Origin: Alcaligenaceae bacterium
Lineage (GTDB): Bacteria; Pseudomonadota; Gammaproteobacteria; Burkholderiales; Burkholderiaceae_B
Length of the DNA: 57,554 bases
NCBI GenBank assembly: GCA_947380655.1
Contig: CANCRX010000013.1
Span: forward strand, 1 to 57,554
Reading direction: 5' to 3'
Part shown: positions 40,888 through 49,160 of the stretch, piece by piece
How the letters are laid out: each line of letters opens with the position of its first letter
Position numbering within the stretch: the stretch's first letter is position 1
Notes under the pieces: generated by a model
Told to the model about the DNA's origin: nothing
Database searches by the model: none
Seen by the model: the letters and a program-made list of their open reading frames with translations, nothing else
Position numbers and translations under genes: made by a program

Positions 40888-42671
40888 TGCGCAACGCCTT
40901 GCCGGGTTGCTTTTTCTTTATTGTCGGCCCGAGTGGGGCTGGCAAAGATAGTTTGATTGATGGTGCACGGGCGCTGTTGCCTGCAGAAAATTTCATTTAC
41001 GCGCGACGTGTCATCACGCGACCCGCGGGCGCGCCTGGTGAGGATCACGAGGCATGTACAACCGAGCAGTTTCTGGCCAGGCAGGCTAATCAAGAGTTTT
41101 TGATCACCTGGCAAGCACACGGTTTACATTACGGCCTGTCCGCACGGCTCAAGGACGAGCTTGCTTCGGGTCGACATGTGATTGCAAATGGATCGCGTGC
41201 AATGGTTGCGCAACTTGCGCAACAAATTCCTTCCCTGATTGTCGTTGAGGTCACTGCACCTGCAGAGGTGCTTCTGAATCGACTGGTTGCAAGGGGGCGC
41301 GAGAATCCCGATGACGTTGCAAAGCGACTCGCAAGAACAACGCAAGAATTTCCCGCTCAGGTAGAGGTTATTCGTGTCACGAATGACCTAACACTTGAAG
41401 TGGGGGTTAAGCGCTTTGTGGCAGCACTATTGACGCGAGTCAATCTTGCACCGTCAGCGTTGGCCACGATGTATAAAAAAATTGCGGGTTCTGTACCGAC
41501 CGACTCAGAGTATCAGGAGTTGATCAAAGCCATTGTCAATCACGAGCATACAGAGTCAGATCTGCATGCTTTTCTGATTGCTTGCACACAAGATTTAAAG
41601 TTAGAAGAAATTATTTCGATTGCCAAAGCACGTTCGCAAACCATGCCGCGCATTAGTTGGCCAAGCGCGATGGTGGTCGATAAGCATTCAATGGGCGGTA
41701 TTCCAGGCAGCCGAGTGACGATGGTGGTGATTCCTATTGTCGCCGCACATGGCTTACTGATTCCAAAGACGTCTTCCAGAGCAATCACTTCTGCGGCGGG
41801 TACCGCAGATGCCATGGAAGTCCTTGCAAAAGTCGATCTCACGCCTGCTGAACTCAGGGCCTGTGTGCTAGAAACAAATGCCTGTATCGCATGGAACGGC
41901 AAACTGAATCATTCGATACTGGATGAGGTGATGAATGCCCTGACAAGACCGTTAGGGTTAGACACGAGAGCGTGGTCTGTCGCATCAATTCTGTCTAAAA
42001 AATATACGGCAGGTTCAACACATGTAGTGATTGATATCCCTTACACGTCTTCAGGTAAGGTGAAATCAAAAGAAGACGCGGTGAGTCTGGCTCAGCTCTT
42101 TGAAAGAGTGGGACAGGAGCTTGGAATGGTGGTCAAAGCCTTTGCTACGGATGGCGACTCACCTATTGGCCGAGGTATTGGCCCGGCCCTGGAGGTGAGG
42201 GATGTATTACAAGTCCTCGATCACTCCCCTGAGGCGCCAGGTGATCTGTTAGAAAAGTCACTTTTTTACGCCAGTCAGATTCTGGCTTTGGATGAAAGCG
42301 TGGGCTCTGTTCAGGCGGGACGAAAAAGAGCACTTGAGTTGCTCGCCAATGGGGCGGCACGACAAGCGCTCGACAGGATTATAGACAAGCAGGGTCGCCA
42401 GACTGCGTGCGATTTTTCAAACGTTAAGCGTGAGGCAATCCAGGCTACAGCTGCTGGCACGATTAGGCGAATAGATGGTTTTGTAATCTCTGGAATCGCA
42501 CGGACAGCGGGAGCACCCACCGATCGCATCGCAGGCGTTGATTTATTGAAATCAGCGGGTGAGCAGGTCGAAGCAGGCGAAATTTTGTATCTCGTACAAG
42601 CAAGTGACCCTGCACAGCTGACTCGCGCTGTGCAGGCAGCCAGACAAGACAGCGGCTACAGAATTAGTTAA
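40884..42671 (+). CDS. PhnN - AMP-phosphorylase-type fusion protein
   Basis: Two enzymes in one chain of 595 residues. Residues about 8-187 are PhnN, ribose 1,5-bisphosphate phosphokinase: P-loop GPSGAGKD (15-22), RRVITRPAG (41-49) and GLSARLKDEL. Residues about 193-595 are a pyrimidine/AMP phosphorylase of the archaeal class rather than classic DeoA: KHSMGG (267-272) and KTSSRAITSAAGTADAMEV (295-313) for phosphate, GRGIGPALEV (429-438) and ARTAGAPTDRIAG near 540. The archaeal enzyme cleaves nucleoside 5'-phosphates with Pi to base and ribose 1,5-bisphosphate, exactly the substrate of PhnN, which makes PRPP. So the fusion may turn an NMP into free base plus PRPP. Coupled to the NadC-like gene by ATGA; its end overlaps the convergent enamidase gene by 8 nt. 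The individual domain calls are strong, the joint function inferred. Confidence 0.85.
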   Translation: MMRNALPGCFFFIVGPSGAGKDSLIDGARALLPAENFIYARRVITRPAGAPGEDHEACTTEQFLARQANQEFLITWQAHGLHYGLSARLKDELASGRHVIANGSRAMVAQLAQQIPSLIVVEVTAPAEVLLNRLVARGRENPDDVAKRLARTTQEFPAQVEVIRVTNDLTLEVGVKRFVAALLTRVNLAPSALATMYKKIAGSVPTDSEYQELIKAIVNHEHTESDLHAFLIACTQDLKLEEIISIAKARSQTMPRISWPSAMVVDKHSMGGIPGSRVTMVVIPIVAAHGLLIPKTSSRAITSAAGTADAMEVLAKVDLTPAELRACVLETNACIAWNGKLNHSILDEVMNALTRPLGLDTRAWSVASILSKKYTAGSTHVVIDIPYTSSGKVKSKEDAVSLAQLFERVGQELGMVVKAFATDGDSPIGRGIGPALEVRDVLQVLDHSPEAPGDLLEKSLFYASQILALDESVGSVQAGRKRALELLANGAARQALDRIIDKQGRQTACDFSNVKREAIQATAAGTIRRIDGFVISGIARTAGAPTDRIAGVDLLKSAGEQVEAGEILYLVQASDPAQLTRAVQAARQDSGYRIS

Positions 42672-43854
42672 TCACGTGCGGGATTTCAGTGGCCGGAGGC
42701 GTATTGCGACTGCGGCCACAACGCACAATCCCATCAATGATGACCATACCAATGCCGGGTATGTCACCCAGACTCAAACTTTCAAGCAGGTCCCGCCCAG
42801 CAGTGTGTTGGGCACGATCCATGATGACGAAATCCGCACTGCGTCCGGGCTCGATCAGACCACAGTTCAGACTACGCATTTTTGCCGTATTACCGGTCGC
42901 AAAACACATCACAAGCTCAGGTGCAATATTGCCCAGGCTCGAGAGCAAGGCAATCATGCGCAACATGCCTAAGGGCTGCACGCCAGAACCTGCAGGACCA
43001 TCTGTTCCGAGTATCACGCGGTGAGGGCATTTGAGTGCGATTGCGGCTTGTGCGGCTGCGATAGCAATTTTCTCATTACCGTTGTGAACAATCTCGATCC
43101 CGCGTGAGGATTTTTCGCACAGCTCGCAGACGTGTTGTTCGGAAAGCGAGGTGTGGCCGCCATTGATATGGCCGATGATATCTGCGTCGGCTTCGAGGAC
43201 AACATCCTTGTCGATCAGTCCCGAGCCCGGAATGGAGGGGCCTCCCGTATGAATAGTGCTCTGGATTCCGTATTTACGCGCCCATGCGACCATGCGTTGC
43301 GCTTCTTCGCCCGCCTTGACAGAGCCCAGCCCTACTTCACCCAGGAGTGTGACGCCAGCCTCAGCCAGGTCTTTAAAGTCTTGTTCAACCATACCTTTTT
43401 CAATCACGGGTGCGCCCGCCAGAACCTTTACACCACCAGGACGAAAATTATCAAAAGCTCTCTGCGCGGTGATTGCCAGCGCTTTGAGACCAACAATGTC
43501 TTTTGGCCTGCCGGGCAGATGCACTTCTCCAGCAGAGATCATTGTTGTGACGCCGCCGTTCATGGTGGATTCAATCCAGCCCAGCTGGTTTTGTCTGGGG
43601 GTCCAGTCGCCAAAGACGGGGTGAACATGGCTATCAATCAATCCTGGCGCGACACAAGTCTTGCGCGCATCGATGACTGTTTTCGCATGACTGATATCGC
43701 AGTCTTTTTCTTTTCCAACGGCGGTAATGATGCCATCGACCGAGACGATGGTGTCCGCATCAAGGATAGGCCGGTCAATATCGCCAGACAAAAGCAAGCC
43801 AATATTTTTAATCACGACTTTGCCGGCGCTCTCTGAACTTTGTACTTCAGCCAT
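42664..43854 (-). CDS. ena: Enamidase homologue (amidohydrolase superfamily)
   Basis: In Eubacterium barkeri enamidase opens the ring of 1,4,5,6-tetrahydro-6-oxonicotinate to 2-formylglutarate and ammonia. The 396-residue protein resembles it along its length, as remembered: an early KNIGLLLSGDIDRPIL, GGVTTMISAGEVHLPGRPKD, GEVGLGSVKAGEEA, HTGGPSIPGSG, HINGGHTS, LGTDGPAGSGVQPLG, and a late GDIPGIGMVIIDG with SRNTPPA. Metal ligands: H76 and H78 in DSHVHP, later His residues, and Asp in GTDGPAG. GGGAG about 9 nt upstream of the start. Transcribed behind tetR (26-nt gap), so it shares the control region of the island. Convergent with the fusion gene. Confidence 0.88.
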   Translation of the reverse strand: MAEVQSSESAGKVVIKNIGLLLSGDIDRPILDADTIVSVDGIITAVGKEKDCDISHAKTVIDARKTCVAPGLIDSHVHPVFGDWTPRQNQLGWIESTMNGGVTTMISAGEVHLPGRPKDIVGLKALAITAQRAFDNFRPGGVKVLAGAPVIEKGMVEQDFKDLAEAGVTLLGEVGLGSVKAGEEAQRMVAWARKYGIQSTIHTGGPSIPGSGLIDKDVVLEADADIIGHINGGHTSLSEQHVCELCEKSSRGIEIVHNGNEKIAIAAAQAAIALKCPHRVILGTDGPAGSGVQPLGMLRMIALLSSLGNIAPELVMCFATGNTAKMRSLNCGLIEPGRSADFVIMDRAQHTAGRDLLESLSLGDIPGIGMVIIDGIVRCGRSRNTPPATEIPHVIN

Positions 43855-43880
43855 TTAACCTGCTCCCTGAGAAATTGTTT

Positions 43881-44552
43881 TTAGTTTGCAATCAATAATG
43901 TGCGTAATACTGAGTGGGTAACAAAATCTTCCCATTCAGAAAAGATAGTGGGTGATTCAAGGTTTTCGCCCAGAAAGGCGGTCAGCGTAAAACGATTTGA
44001 TTGATAAAAATATCCCAGTGAGGCGATCATCAAATAGATATCACGTGAGCGTAGGTTGGAGCGAAACAACCCCTTTTGTGTACCTATTTGCAGGGTCTTT
44101 TCTATGACACCAATCGCCGCGATGGAGAATTCTTTTGCGGTGTTAGATTGTGAAATGTGCTGTCCGCGGAGCAGATTTTCGCTGTTGAGGATCGCAATGA
44201 ATTCAGGGTGATCACGGTAGTAGTGCAAGATAAACCTGATAATCATGCGCATCGACGCCACGGGATCGTTCAGGTCGAGCTCTAATGCGGCTTCCGCTTC
44301 ATTAAATCTACGGTAAATCTCCTCGAGTGCGGCGACAAACAGTCCGTCCTTATTACCAAAGTAGTAATAGATCATCCTGTCATGGGATTTGGCCGCCCGT
44401 GAAATCTTATCCAGGCTACCGCCGCTCAGACCGTATTTTGAAAAAACTTTTATCGCCGCCCGCAGGATCGTGTCACGCGTGGTTTTTGCTGCGCGTTCGC
44501 GTGCGCCGGTCTTGCGTGGAGTTTTGGTTACCGTCTGTTTTTTAACAGTCAT
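43881..44552 (-). CDS. TetR-family transcriptional regulator
   Basis: DNA-binding repressor type of 223 residues with a basic N-terminus (KKQTVTKTPRKTGARERAAK) and a TetR helix-turn-helix at residues about 25-72 (TILRAAIKVFSKYGLSGGSLDKISRAAKSHDRMIYYYFGNKDGLF). The C-terminal part is a helical ligand domain of the TetR_C-type with RFILHYYRDHPEFIAIL. Divergent from hnr; two operator-like sites lie between. It probably controls both its own enamidase transcript and the hnr transcript, and, via site A, the NadC-like and Bug genes. Ligand likely a pyridine carboxylate or pathway intermediate (inference). Confidence 0.9.
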   Translation of the reverse strand: MTVKKQTVTKTPRKTGARERAAKTTRDTILRAAIKVFSKYGLSGGSLDKISRAAKSHDRMIYYYFGNKDGLFVAALEEIYRRFNEAEAALELDLNDPVASMRMIIRFILHYYRDHPEFIAILNSENLLRGQHISQSNTAKEFSIAAIGVIEKTLQIGTQKGLFRSNLRSRDIYLMIASLGYFYQSNRFTLTAFLGENLESPTIFSEWEDFVTHSVLRTLLIAN

Positions 44553-44714
44553 CTTTGAAATTATGAGAGAGTGGTCACGCCGGTCTGGGGCTATTGTTCC
44601 ATAAATGCACGCATGAGAACAAAGTTTCTGGCTGTAAGCTTTCAGGCTTGGTGCGCCGGGATCTGCTCAATCGTTGCAAGGCAAGGGGATATAGTTTAAA
44701 TTTGAGAAAAAATA

Positions 44715-44730
44715 TGTAGTAAGTGCAACA
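44715..44730. promoter_or_regulatory. Putative TetR operator, site B
   Basis: TGTAG-TAAGTG-CAACA, the island operator core with one mismatch in the right arm. It lies 163 nt before the tetR start and 85 nt before the hnr start. Its centre is 23 bp from that of site C, about two helical turns. Confidence 0.6.
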
Positions 44731-44737
44731 TTTTGTG

Positions 44738-44753
44738 TTTAGTGAATGCTACA
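44738..44753. promoter_or_regulatory. Putative TetR operator, site C
   Basis: TTTAG-TGAATG-CTACA followed by TTA, the operator core with one mismatch in the left arm. It lies 62 nt before hnr. With site A, all three share T directly after the left arm, TG directly before the right arm, and TT after it. Confidence 0.6.
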
Positions 44754-44814
44754 TTAAAAAAATATAAAAAACGATGCTCCACGCAATCTTTTTGATTAAT
44801 AGTCGACCTGGAAT

Positions 44815-46416
44815 ATGACGGAACACACAAAAACGGATGGGCTCCCGGACATGGATGTGCAAACGCCGGCTACAGCTCCAGATCGCGCCGCTCTCAGGAA
44901 TGCGAAAGTCAGCGAACTAAAAATTGCCTGCAATGCCTGTCCAGTGTTGTGCCAGATCAGCGAGGGACGAACGGGTGCCTGTGATCGCTATGCCAACCAT
45001 GCAGGGATATTGGTACGTGTGGACCCCGTGGTGTTCATACAAAAGGGGCACGCACCTGCTGCGTCGGAACCCATTAACTTTGTGTCGGCTGATTCGAGTC
45101 TGAAGGCGGAGCATTCACTTGCTCCAATGAGTCCGTTACTCGATCAGGATGTGTTTGTGACAGGCGTTGGCGCCTCAACGACTTACCCTGACTATAAGCC
45201 TGCTCCATTCATTGTTGCCTCAAAAGTATCTGGTGTTGATTTGGTCACAGTCGTGACGGAGGGAATTTTCAGTTATTGCAGCCTCAAGGTCAAAATTGAT
45301 ACTGACAGGTATCTGGGGCCTGAGCAGTCGAATGTCCGGGTAAAAGGTGAGGTGGTGGGTCATGTCACCACTGCCGAGTATGGTTCTCAGATGCTTTCAT
45401 TGGGTGGTGTGCATCATTTGACCGGCGGCAGTAAAAAAGAAGGTCGCGTGACGATGGAAACCATGCTTGCGTTAGGTAATAAAGGCTCGGTAGAACTCTC
45501 TATCGACGGTGGTGCGCAACTGGTTGTTCAAGCAGGTCAGGCACCGATTGTCAACGGCGTAACTGAGCGACGTATGCGTGTGGGCTGTGGCTCGGCAACA
45601 ATCGGAATTTTTGCTTTGCAGTTTTCAGAGTTAGCCGATGAGGTGGTGGTGGTGGACGACCACATCACGGGGGTACTGACCGAACATCAGGCTGGCAAGT
45701 GCCTGGATATGCGTGCATCTGGCATCGTGATGCGAGGGCGCAGATCTACACCAGGCAGATATTTTCAGGTAGCGAATCCCGGTACGGGCTGGGGCGGCAC
45801 GGATCTTGCTGAGCCTTTAGCCATCATAGAGGGATGGGACGAAAAAGTGGCTTGGCCAGGATTGCGTTTATTAATGACCTCGACAACAGGTGAGCATGCG
45901 AGCTGGTACGTACTGGACGACCAACTGCGTCCGGTTGAAACGGAAATCCCTGCGCAGGTTCAGGAGGTCGTTGATCGAATTGGTGAAAACTGTGAGCCTT
46001 CCATGACCAGTGTCTTGTTTCTGGCTGGAGCGGGGGGGAGTCTCAGGGCTGGTGTGACTGAAAACCCTGTGTTGTTGACTCAGGCGATCAAAAAATCACT
46101 GGTGAATGTGACATGTGGTGGTGCGCCGGCTTATGTATGGCCGGGCGGGGGAATCACGGTGATGGTCGATGTGATGCGGATGCCGGATAACAGCTTTGGC
46201 ACGGTCCCAACGCCGGCGATCGTGGCCCCCATCGAGTTCAGTATGAAGCTCTCAGACTATCAGCGCTTAGGCGGGCACATGGACTATGTTCGTACGCTTG
46301 AGCAGTCTGTTGTCCAGGGTGCTTGGCACCACGACGGTGCTCCCCAGGCACTCAAGTGGATCGGGCCCGTTGAGTCGAGTCCCTGGCCTCTCGGTCAGCC
46401 ACCCATGTTGGGCTAA
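44815..46416 (+). CDS. hnr: 6-hydroxynicotinate reductase homologue
   Basis: In Eubacterium barkeri Hnr reduces 6-hydroxynicotinate to 1,4,5,6-tetrahydro-6-oxonicotinate with reduced ferredoxin. The 533-residue protein has an N-terminal Fe-S site: C39-x2-C42-x3-C46-x9-C56 in the segment CNACPVLCQISEGRTGACDRY. The rest is an uncharacterised alpha/beta protein with VTEGIFSYCSLKVKID and a glycine-rich RVGCGSATIGIFALQ. Recognition rests on memory of this family's CNACPVLC segment and its partners, UPF0280 and DUF1185 proteins. The ATG at 44815 is weakly preceded by TGGA; an in-frame ATG at 44851 is possible. It leads the long plus-strand operon, preceded by operator sites B and C. Confidence 0.82.
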   Translation: MTEHTKTDGLPDMDVQTPATAPDRAALRNAKVSELKIACNACPVLCQISEGRTGACDRYANHAGILVRVDPVVFIQKGHAPAASEPINFVSADSSLKAEHSLAPMSPLLDQDVFVTGVGASTTYPDYKPAPFIVASKVSGVDLVTVVTEGIFSYCSLKVKIDTDRYLGPEQSNVRVKGEVVGHVTTAEYGSQMLSLGGVHHLTGGSKKEGRVTMETMLALGNKGSVELSIDGGAQLVVQAGQAPIVNGVTERRMRVGCGSATIGIFALQFSELADEVVVVDDHITGVLTEHQAGKCLDMRASGIVMRGRRSTPGRYFQVANPGTGWGGTDLAEPLAIIEGWDEKVAWPGLRLLMTSTTGEHASWYVLDDQLRPVETEIPAQVQEVVDRIGENCEPSMTSVLFLAGAGGSLRAGVTENPVLLTQAIKKSLVNVTCGGAPAYVWPGGGITVMVDVMRMPDNSFGTVPTPAIVAPIEFSMKLSDYQRLGGHMDYVRTLEQSVVQGAWHHDGAPQALKWIGPVESSPWPLGQPPMLG

Positions 46417-46419
46417 ACG

Positions 46420-47298
46420 ATGCAGCAACCGATCTCCGCTGTGTTGCAGGATGGACGCCGTCACTTTCAGCATGGGCCGATCGATATCATCGCTTATGCT
46501 GAGGGTGAGTACGCCGCGGTGGAACATGCGCATGCCGCGGCCTGGAAAAGATTCCAAAGTGTCTTAAATGAATTGACCAGCGAGCTGACTTCGTTACGTC
46601 AACCCGTTGGAGAAGATTGTCCTGTTCAAGGACCGATTGCGAAAACAATGTGGCACGCCTGCCATGATTGCACCGACGACTTCATTACCCCGATGGCAGC
46701 TGTAGCGGGTGCCGTGGCACAAGCGCTGATCGAGGATTACAGGTTACCGGGCATCAGTCGGGCATGGATCAATAATGGTGGTGATATCGCCGTTCATATG
46801 ACGCCGGGCCATAGCCTGAAAATCGGTCTGTTTGCAGACTTGTCGAGACTCAGTGAAAGCATGGTTCAAGCAGGCATTCAAGTGGATGGGGTGTTTGAGA
46901 TTACCCAGGACTCCGGGGTTCGCGGTGTAGCGACAAGCGGTTGGCGCGGTCGCAGTCATTCATTAGGACTCGCAGATAGTGTGACGGTGCTAGCGAGTAC
47001 CGCTGCCAGAGCTGATGCTGCGGCGACTGTGATTGCCAACGAGGTCAATGTCGAGGATCCGCGCATCGTACGACTTCCTGCAAGTGCTCTAAAAGACAAC
47101 GCCGATCTGGGCGAAATACTGGTCACGGTTGATGTGCCCGTATTGAGTGATGACAAGATTCATATTGCTTTGCAACATGGATTGGTGCGGGCAATGGAAT
47201 TAAAAAATAAAGGACTGATTATTTCAGCGGTGATAACCTGCCAGGGTTGGGTCACGAGTACCGACATGCCCACTTGTTCTAGGATTGCAAATACATGA
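46420..47298 (+). CDS. UPF0280 family protein (ApbE-like)
   Basis: Protein of 292 residues of UPF0280, a family with weak likeness to the flavin transferase ApbE. Seen: an N-terminal hydrophilic part, PMAAVAGAVAQALIE near residue 90-105, ISRAWINNGGDIAVHM and SGVRGVATSGWRGRSHSLGLADSVTVLA, which resemble the ApbE words for cofactor and metal binding (NxGGD, ATSG). No enzyme activity is established. Three bases after hnr and overlapping the next gene by 4 nt, so it is coupled to both. Possible job: flavinylating or otherwise maturing Hnr (inference). Confidence 0.82.
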   Translation: MQQPISAVLQDGRRHFQHGPIDIIAYAEGEYAAVEHAHAAAWKRFQSVLNELTSELTSLRQPVGEDCPVQGPIAKTMWHACHDCTDDFITPMAAVAGAVAQALIEDYRLPGISRAWINNGGDIAVHMTPGHSLKIGLFADLSRLSESMVQAGIQVDGVFEITQDSGVRGVATSGWRGRSHSLGLADSVTVLASTAARADAAATVIANEVNVEDPRIVRLPASALKDNADLGEILVTVDVPVLSDDKIHIALQHGLVRAMELKNKGLIISAVITCQGWVTSTDMPTCSRIANT

Positions 47299-47879
47299 AA
47301 GCGAACATACGAAAAATAATTGTTCAGGTTGAAGAAGTGCATACTGAAATGGGACGTTCGATCACCCCGCCGACGCGTCGTGCCATGGCGATTGCTGTGA
47401 TTCAAAATCCCTTTGCGGGTCAGTATGTTGAGGACTTAACCGAACTGATGGATGTCGGCGAAGAGTTGGGTAAGTTACTAGGAGAGCGTTGTGTAGCAGC
47501 GCTTGGAATTACACCTGAGCAGGCTGAAAGTTATGGCAAGGCCGCAATCGTAGGTGAGGCGGGTGAACTCGAACACGCTGCGGCGATCTTGCATCCTAAA
47601 CTTGGTGCGCCCCTGCGCGTAGCGGTTTCGCATGGTGCTGCCTTGGTCCCCTCGAGCAAAAAACGTGGTGCGCCAGGCGCAGCCATCGATGTACCGCTTG
47701 GCCATAAAGATGCGGCCTTTGTGCGTAGTCATTTTGATGCGATCGAAGCACGCGTCACTGATGCGCCCTTTGCAAACGAAATAGTAGTCGCTGTTGCAGT
47801 AACGGATAGTGGACGACCCTTACCTCGAATCGGTGGGCTGCAAGCACACGAAATCGAAGGTAAAGATGGTTTGCGTTAA
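47295..47879 (+). CDS. DUF1185 'amino acid synthesis' family protein
   Basis: Protein of 194 residues of Pfam AA_synth (DUF1185), whose function is unknown despite its name. Seen: an N-terminal strand IRKIIVQVEEVHTEMG, RRAMAIAVIQNPFAG, YGKAAIVGEAGELEHAAAILHPK and VSHGAALVPSSKKRGAPGAAIDVPLGHKD, the most conserved part. Starts by ATGA overlap with UPF0280. Repeated association with hnr-type genes makes a role in the reductive ring-opening path likely; one option is acting on the unstable 2-formylglutarate or an imine. That is speculation. Confidence 0.8.
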   Translation: MKANIRKIIVQVEEVHTEMGRSITPPTRRAMAIAVIQNPFAGQYVEDLTELMDVGEELGKLLGERCVAALGITPEQAESYGKAAIVGEAGELEHAAAILHPKLGAPLRVAVSHGAALVPSSKKRGAPGAAIDVPLGHKDAAFVRSHFDAIEARVTDAPFANEIVVAVAVTDSGRPLPRIGGLQAHEIEGKDGLR

Positions 47880-47924
47880 ATAGTAGAAATTCAATACTAA
47901 GCCCCTTTTTTAGAGGACTACATC

Positions 47925-49139
47925 ATGAATCATCGTACTGTCTGCCGGATCATTGGCCAAACATTGATCGCCGGCGTGCTTGCATCAAGTGCTCTGCTCG
48001 CTTGTGCCGAGGGTGTGATCAAAATCGGCGAGATTAATAGTTATAAAGCGCAACCCGCTTTTACCGAATCCTATAAAAAGGGCATGGAGCTGGCGGTCGA
48101 CCAAATCAACGCTGCGGGTGGACTGAACGGTAAAAAAGTTGAGCTCATCACGCGTGATGACAATGCCAGCCCAGGTGACGCCGTGAGGGTGGCGGAGGAG
48201 TTAGTGTCGCGCGACAAGGTTGATGTGTTGACGGGTTCATTTCTTTCGCATATTGGTTTGGCCTTAACAGATTTTGCGAAGCAGAAAAAAATATTTTTTC
48301 TGGCTAGTGAGCCTTTAACCGATAAGATTGTGTGGCAAAACGGTAATCGCTATACGTTCCGGTTACGCCCTTCGACCTATATGCAAGTTGCGATGCTGGT
48401 GCCTGAAGCCGCTGCGATGAAAAGAAAACGCTGGGCGGTTGTCTTTCCCAATTATGAGTACGGTCAATCTGCGGCAGCAACCTTCAAAGAGCTCCTCAAG
48501 CAAGCCCAACCCGATGTTGAATTTGTCGCTGAGCAAGCACCGCCTCTCGGAAAAGTTGATGCGGGTAGTGTTGTGCAGGCCTTAGCCGATGCTAAACCTG
48601 ATGCTATTTTTAATGTCTTGTTCGGTGCGGATTTGTCTCGCTTTGTTCGGGAAGGCAACACGCGTGGCTTATTTAAAGATCGCGATGTGGTGAGCTTGCT
48701 GACCGGAGAGCCGGAGTATCTGGATCCTCTCAAGGATGAAGCGCCGAATGGCTGGCTGGTAACGGGTTATCCATGGTACGGAATCACGACACCTGAGCAT
48801 CAGGCCTTTTTGAAAGCCTACCAGGATAAATTCAAAGACTACCCAAGACTCGGTTCGATCGTAGGGTATTCGTCGATTATTTCTTTAGCGGCCGGTATCA
48901 AAAAAGCGCAAAGCACAGATACGGATAAGTTAATCGCCGCCTTTGAGGGTCTGAGTGTCGCGACACCTTTTGGTCCGATTGTTTATCGTGCAGAGGATCA
49001 TCAGTCGACGATGGGTGGTTATGTGGGCCGCACTAAAAACGATAACGGTAAAGGCGTCATGGTTGACTATCGTTACGTCGATGGAGCTGTCGTATTACCC
49101 GCAGCCGATATTGTCAAAAAATTACGCCCTGCCGATTGA
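47925..49139 (+). CDS. LIV-type ABC transporter substrate-binding protein
   Basis: Periplasmic type-1 binding protein (Peripla_BP_6, LivJ-like) of 404 residues. Seen: signal peptide ending near LLACAEG at residue 29, IKIGEINSYKAQPAFTESYKKGMELAVDQINAAGG, RDDNASPGDAVRVAEELV and YEYGQSAAATFKELL. Such proteins bind branched amino acids but, in this group, often aromatic acids. AGAGGAC 8 nt upstream. It begins the transport part of the operon, 45 nt after the DUF1185 gene. The ligand is probably nicotinate, quinolinate or a relative, by context. Confidence 0.9.
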   Translation: MNHRTVCRIIGQTLIAGVLASSALLACAEGVIKIGEINSYKAQPAFTESYKKGMELAVDQINAAGGLNGKKVELITRDDNASPGDAVRVAEELVSRDKVDVLTGSFLSHIGLALTDFAKQKKIFFLASEPLTDKIVWQNGNRYTFRLRPSTYMQVAMLVPEAAAMKRKRWAVVFPNYEYGQSAAATFKELLKQAQPDVEFVAEQAPPLGKVDAGSVVQALADAKPDAIFNVLFGADLSRFVREGNTRGLFKDRDVVSLLTGEPEYLDPLKDEAPNGWLVTGYPWYGITTPEHQAFLKAYQDKFKDYPRLGSIVGYSSIISLAAGIKKAQSTDTDKLIAAFEGLSVATPFGPIVYRAEDHQSTMGGYVGRTKNDNGKGVMVDYRYVDGAVVLPAADIVKKLRPAD

Positions 49140-49160
49140 TCCGGATGGTATGAATATCTG

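Noticed and set aside
41460..42671. Classic thymidine phosphorylase DeoA
   Set aside because: The phosphate loop is SSRAITSAAGTAD as in archaeal AMP phosphorylase, not the SGRGLGHTGGT form of DeoA; no other deo genes adjoin.
11244..42671. A phosphonate (C-P lyase) system suggested by PhnA- and PhnN-like names
   Set aside because: The two are 29 kb apart, no phnGHIJKLM genes are present, and PhnA/YjdM is not a C-P lyase component.
47881..47899. TAGTA-N9-TACTA inverted repeat as a fourth TetR operator
   Set aside because: Arm sequence and spacer differ from TGTAG-N6-CTACA, and it lies inside the operon between coupled genes.
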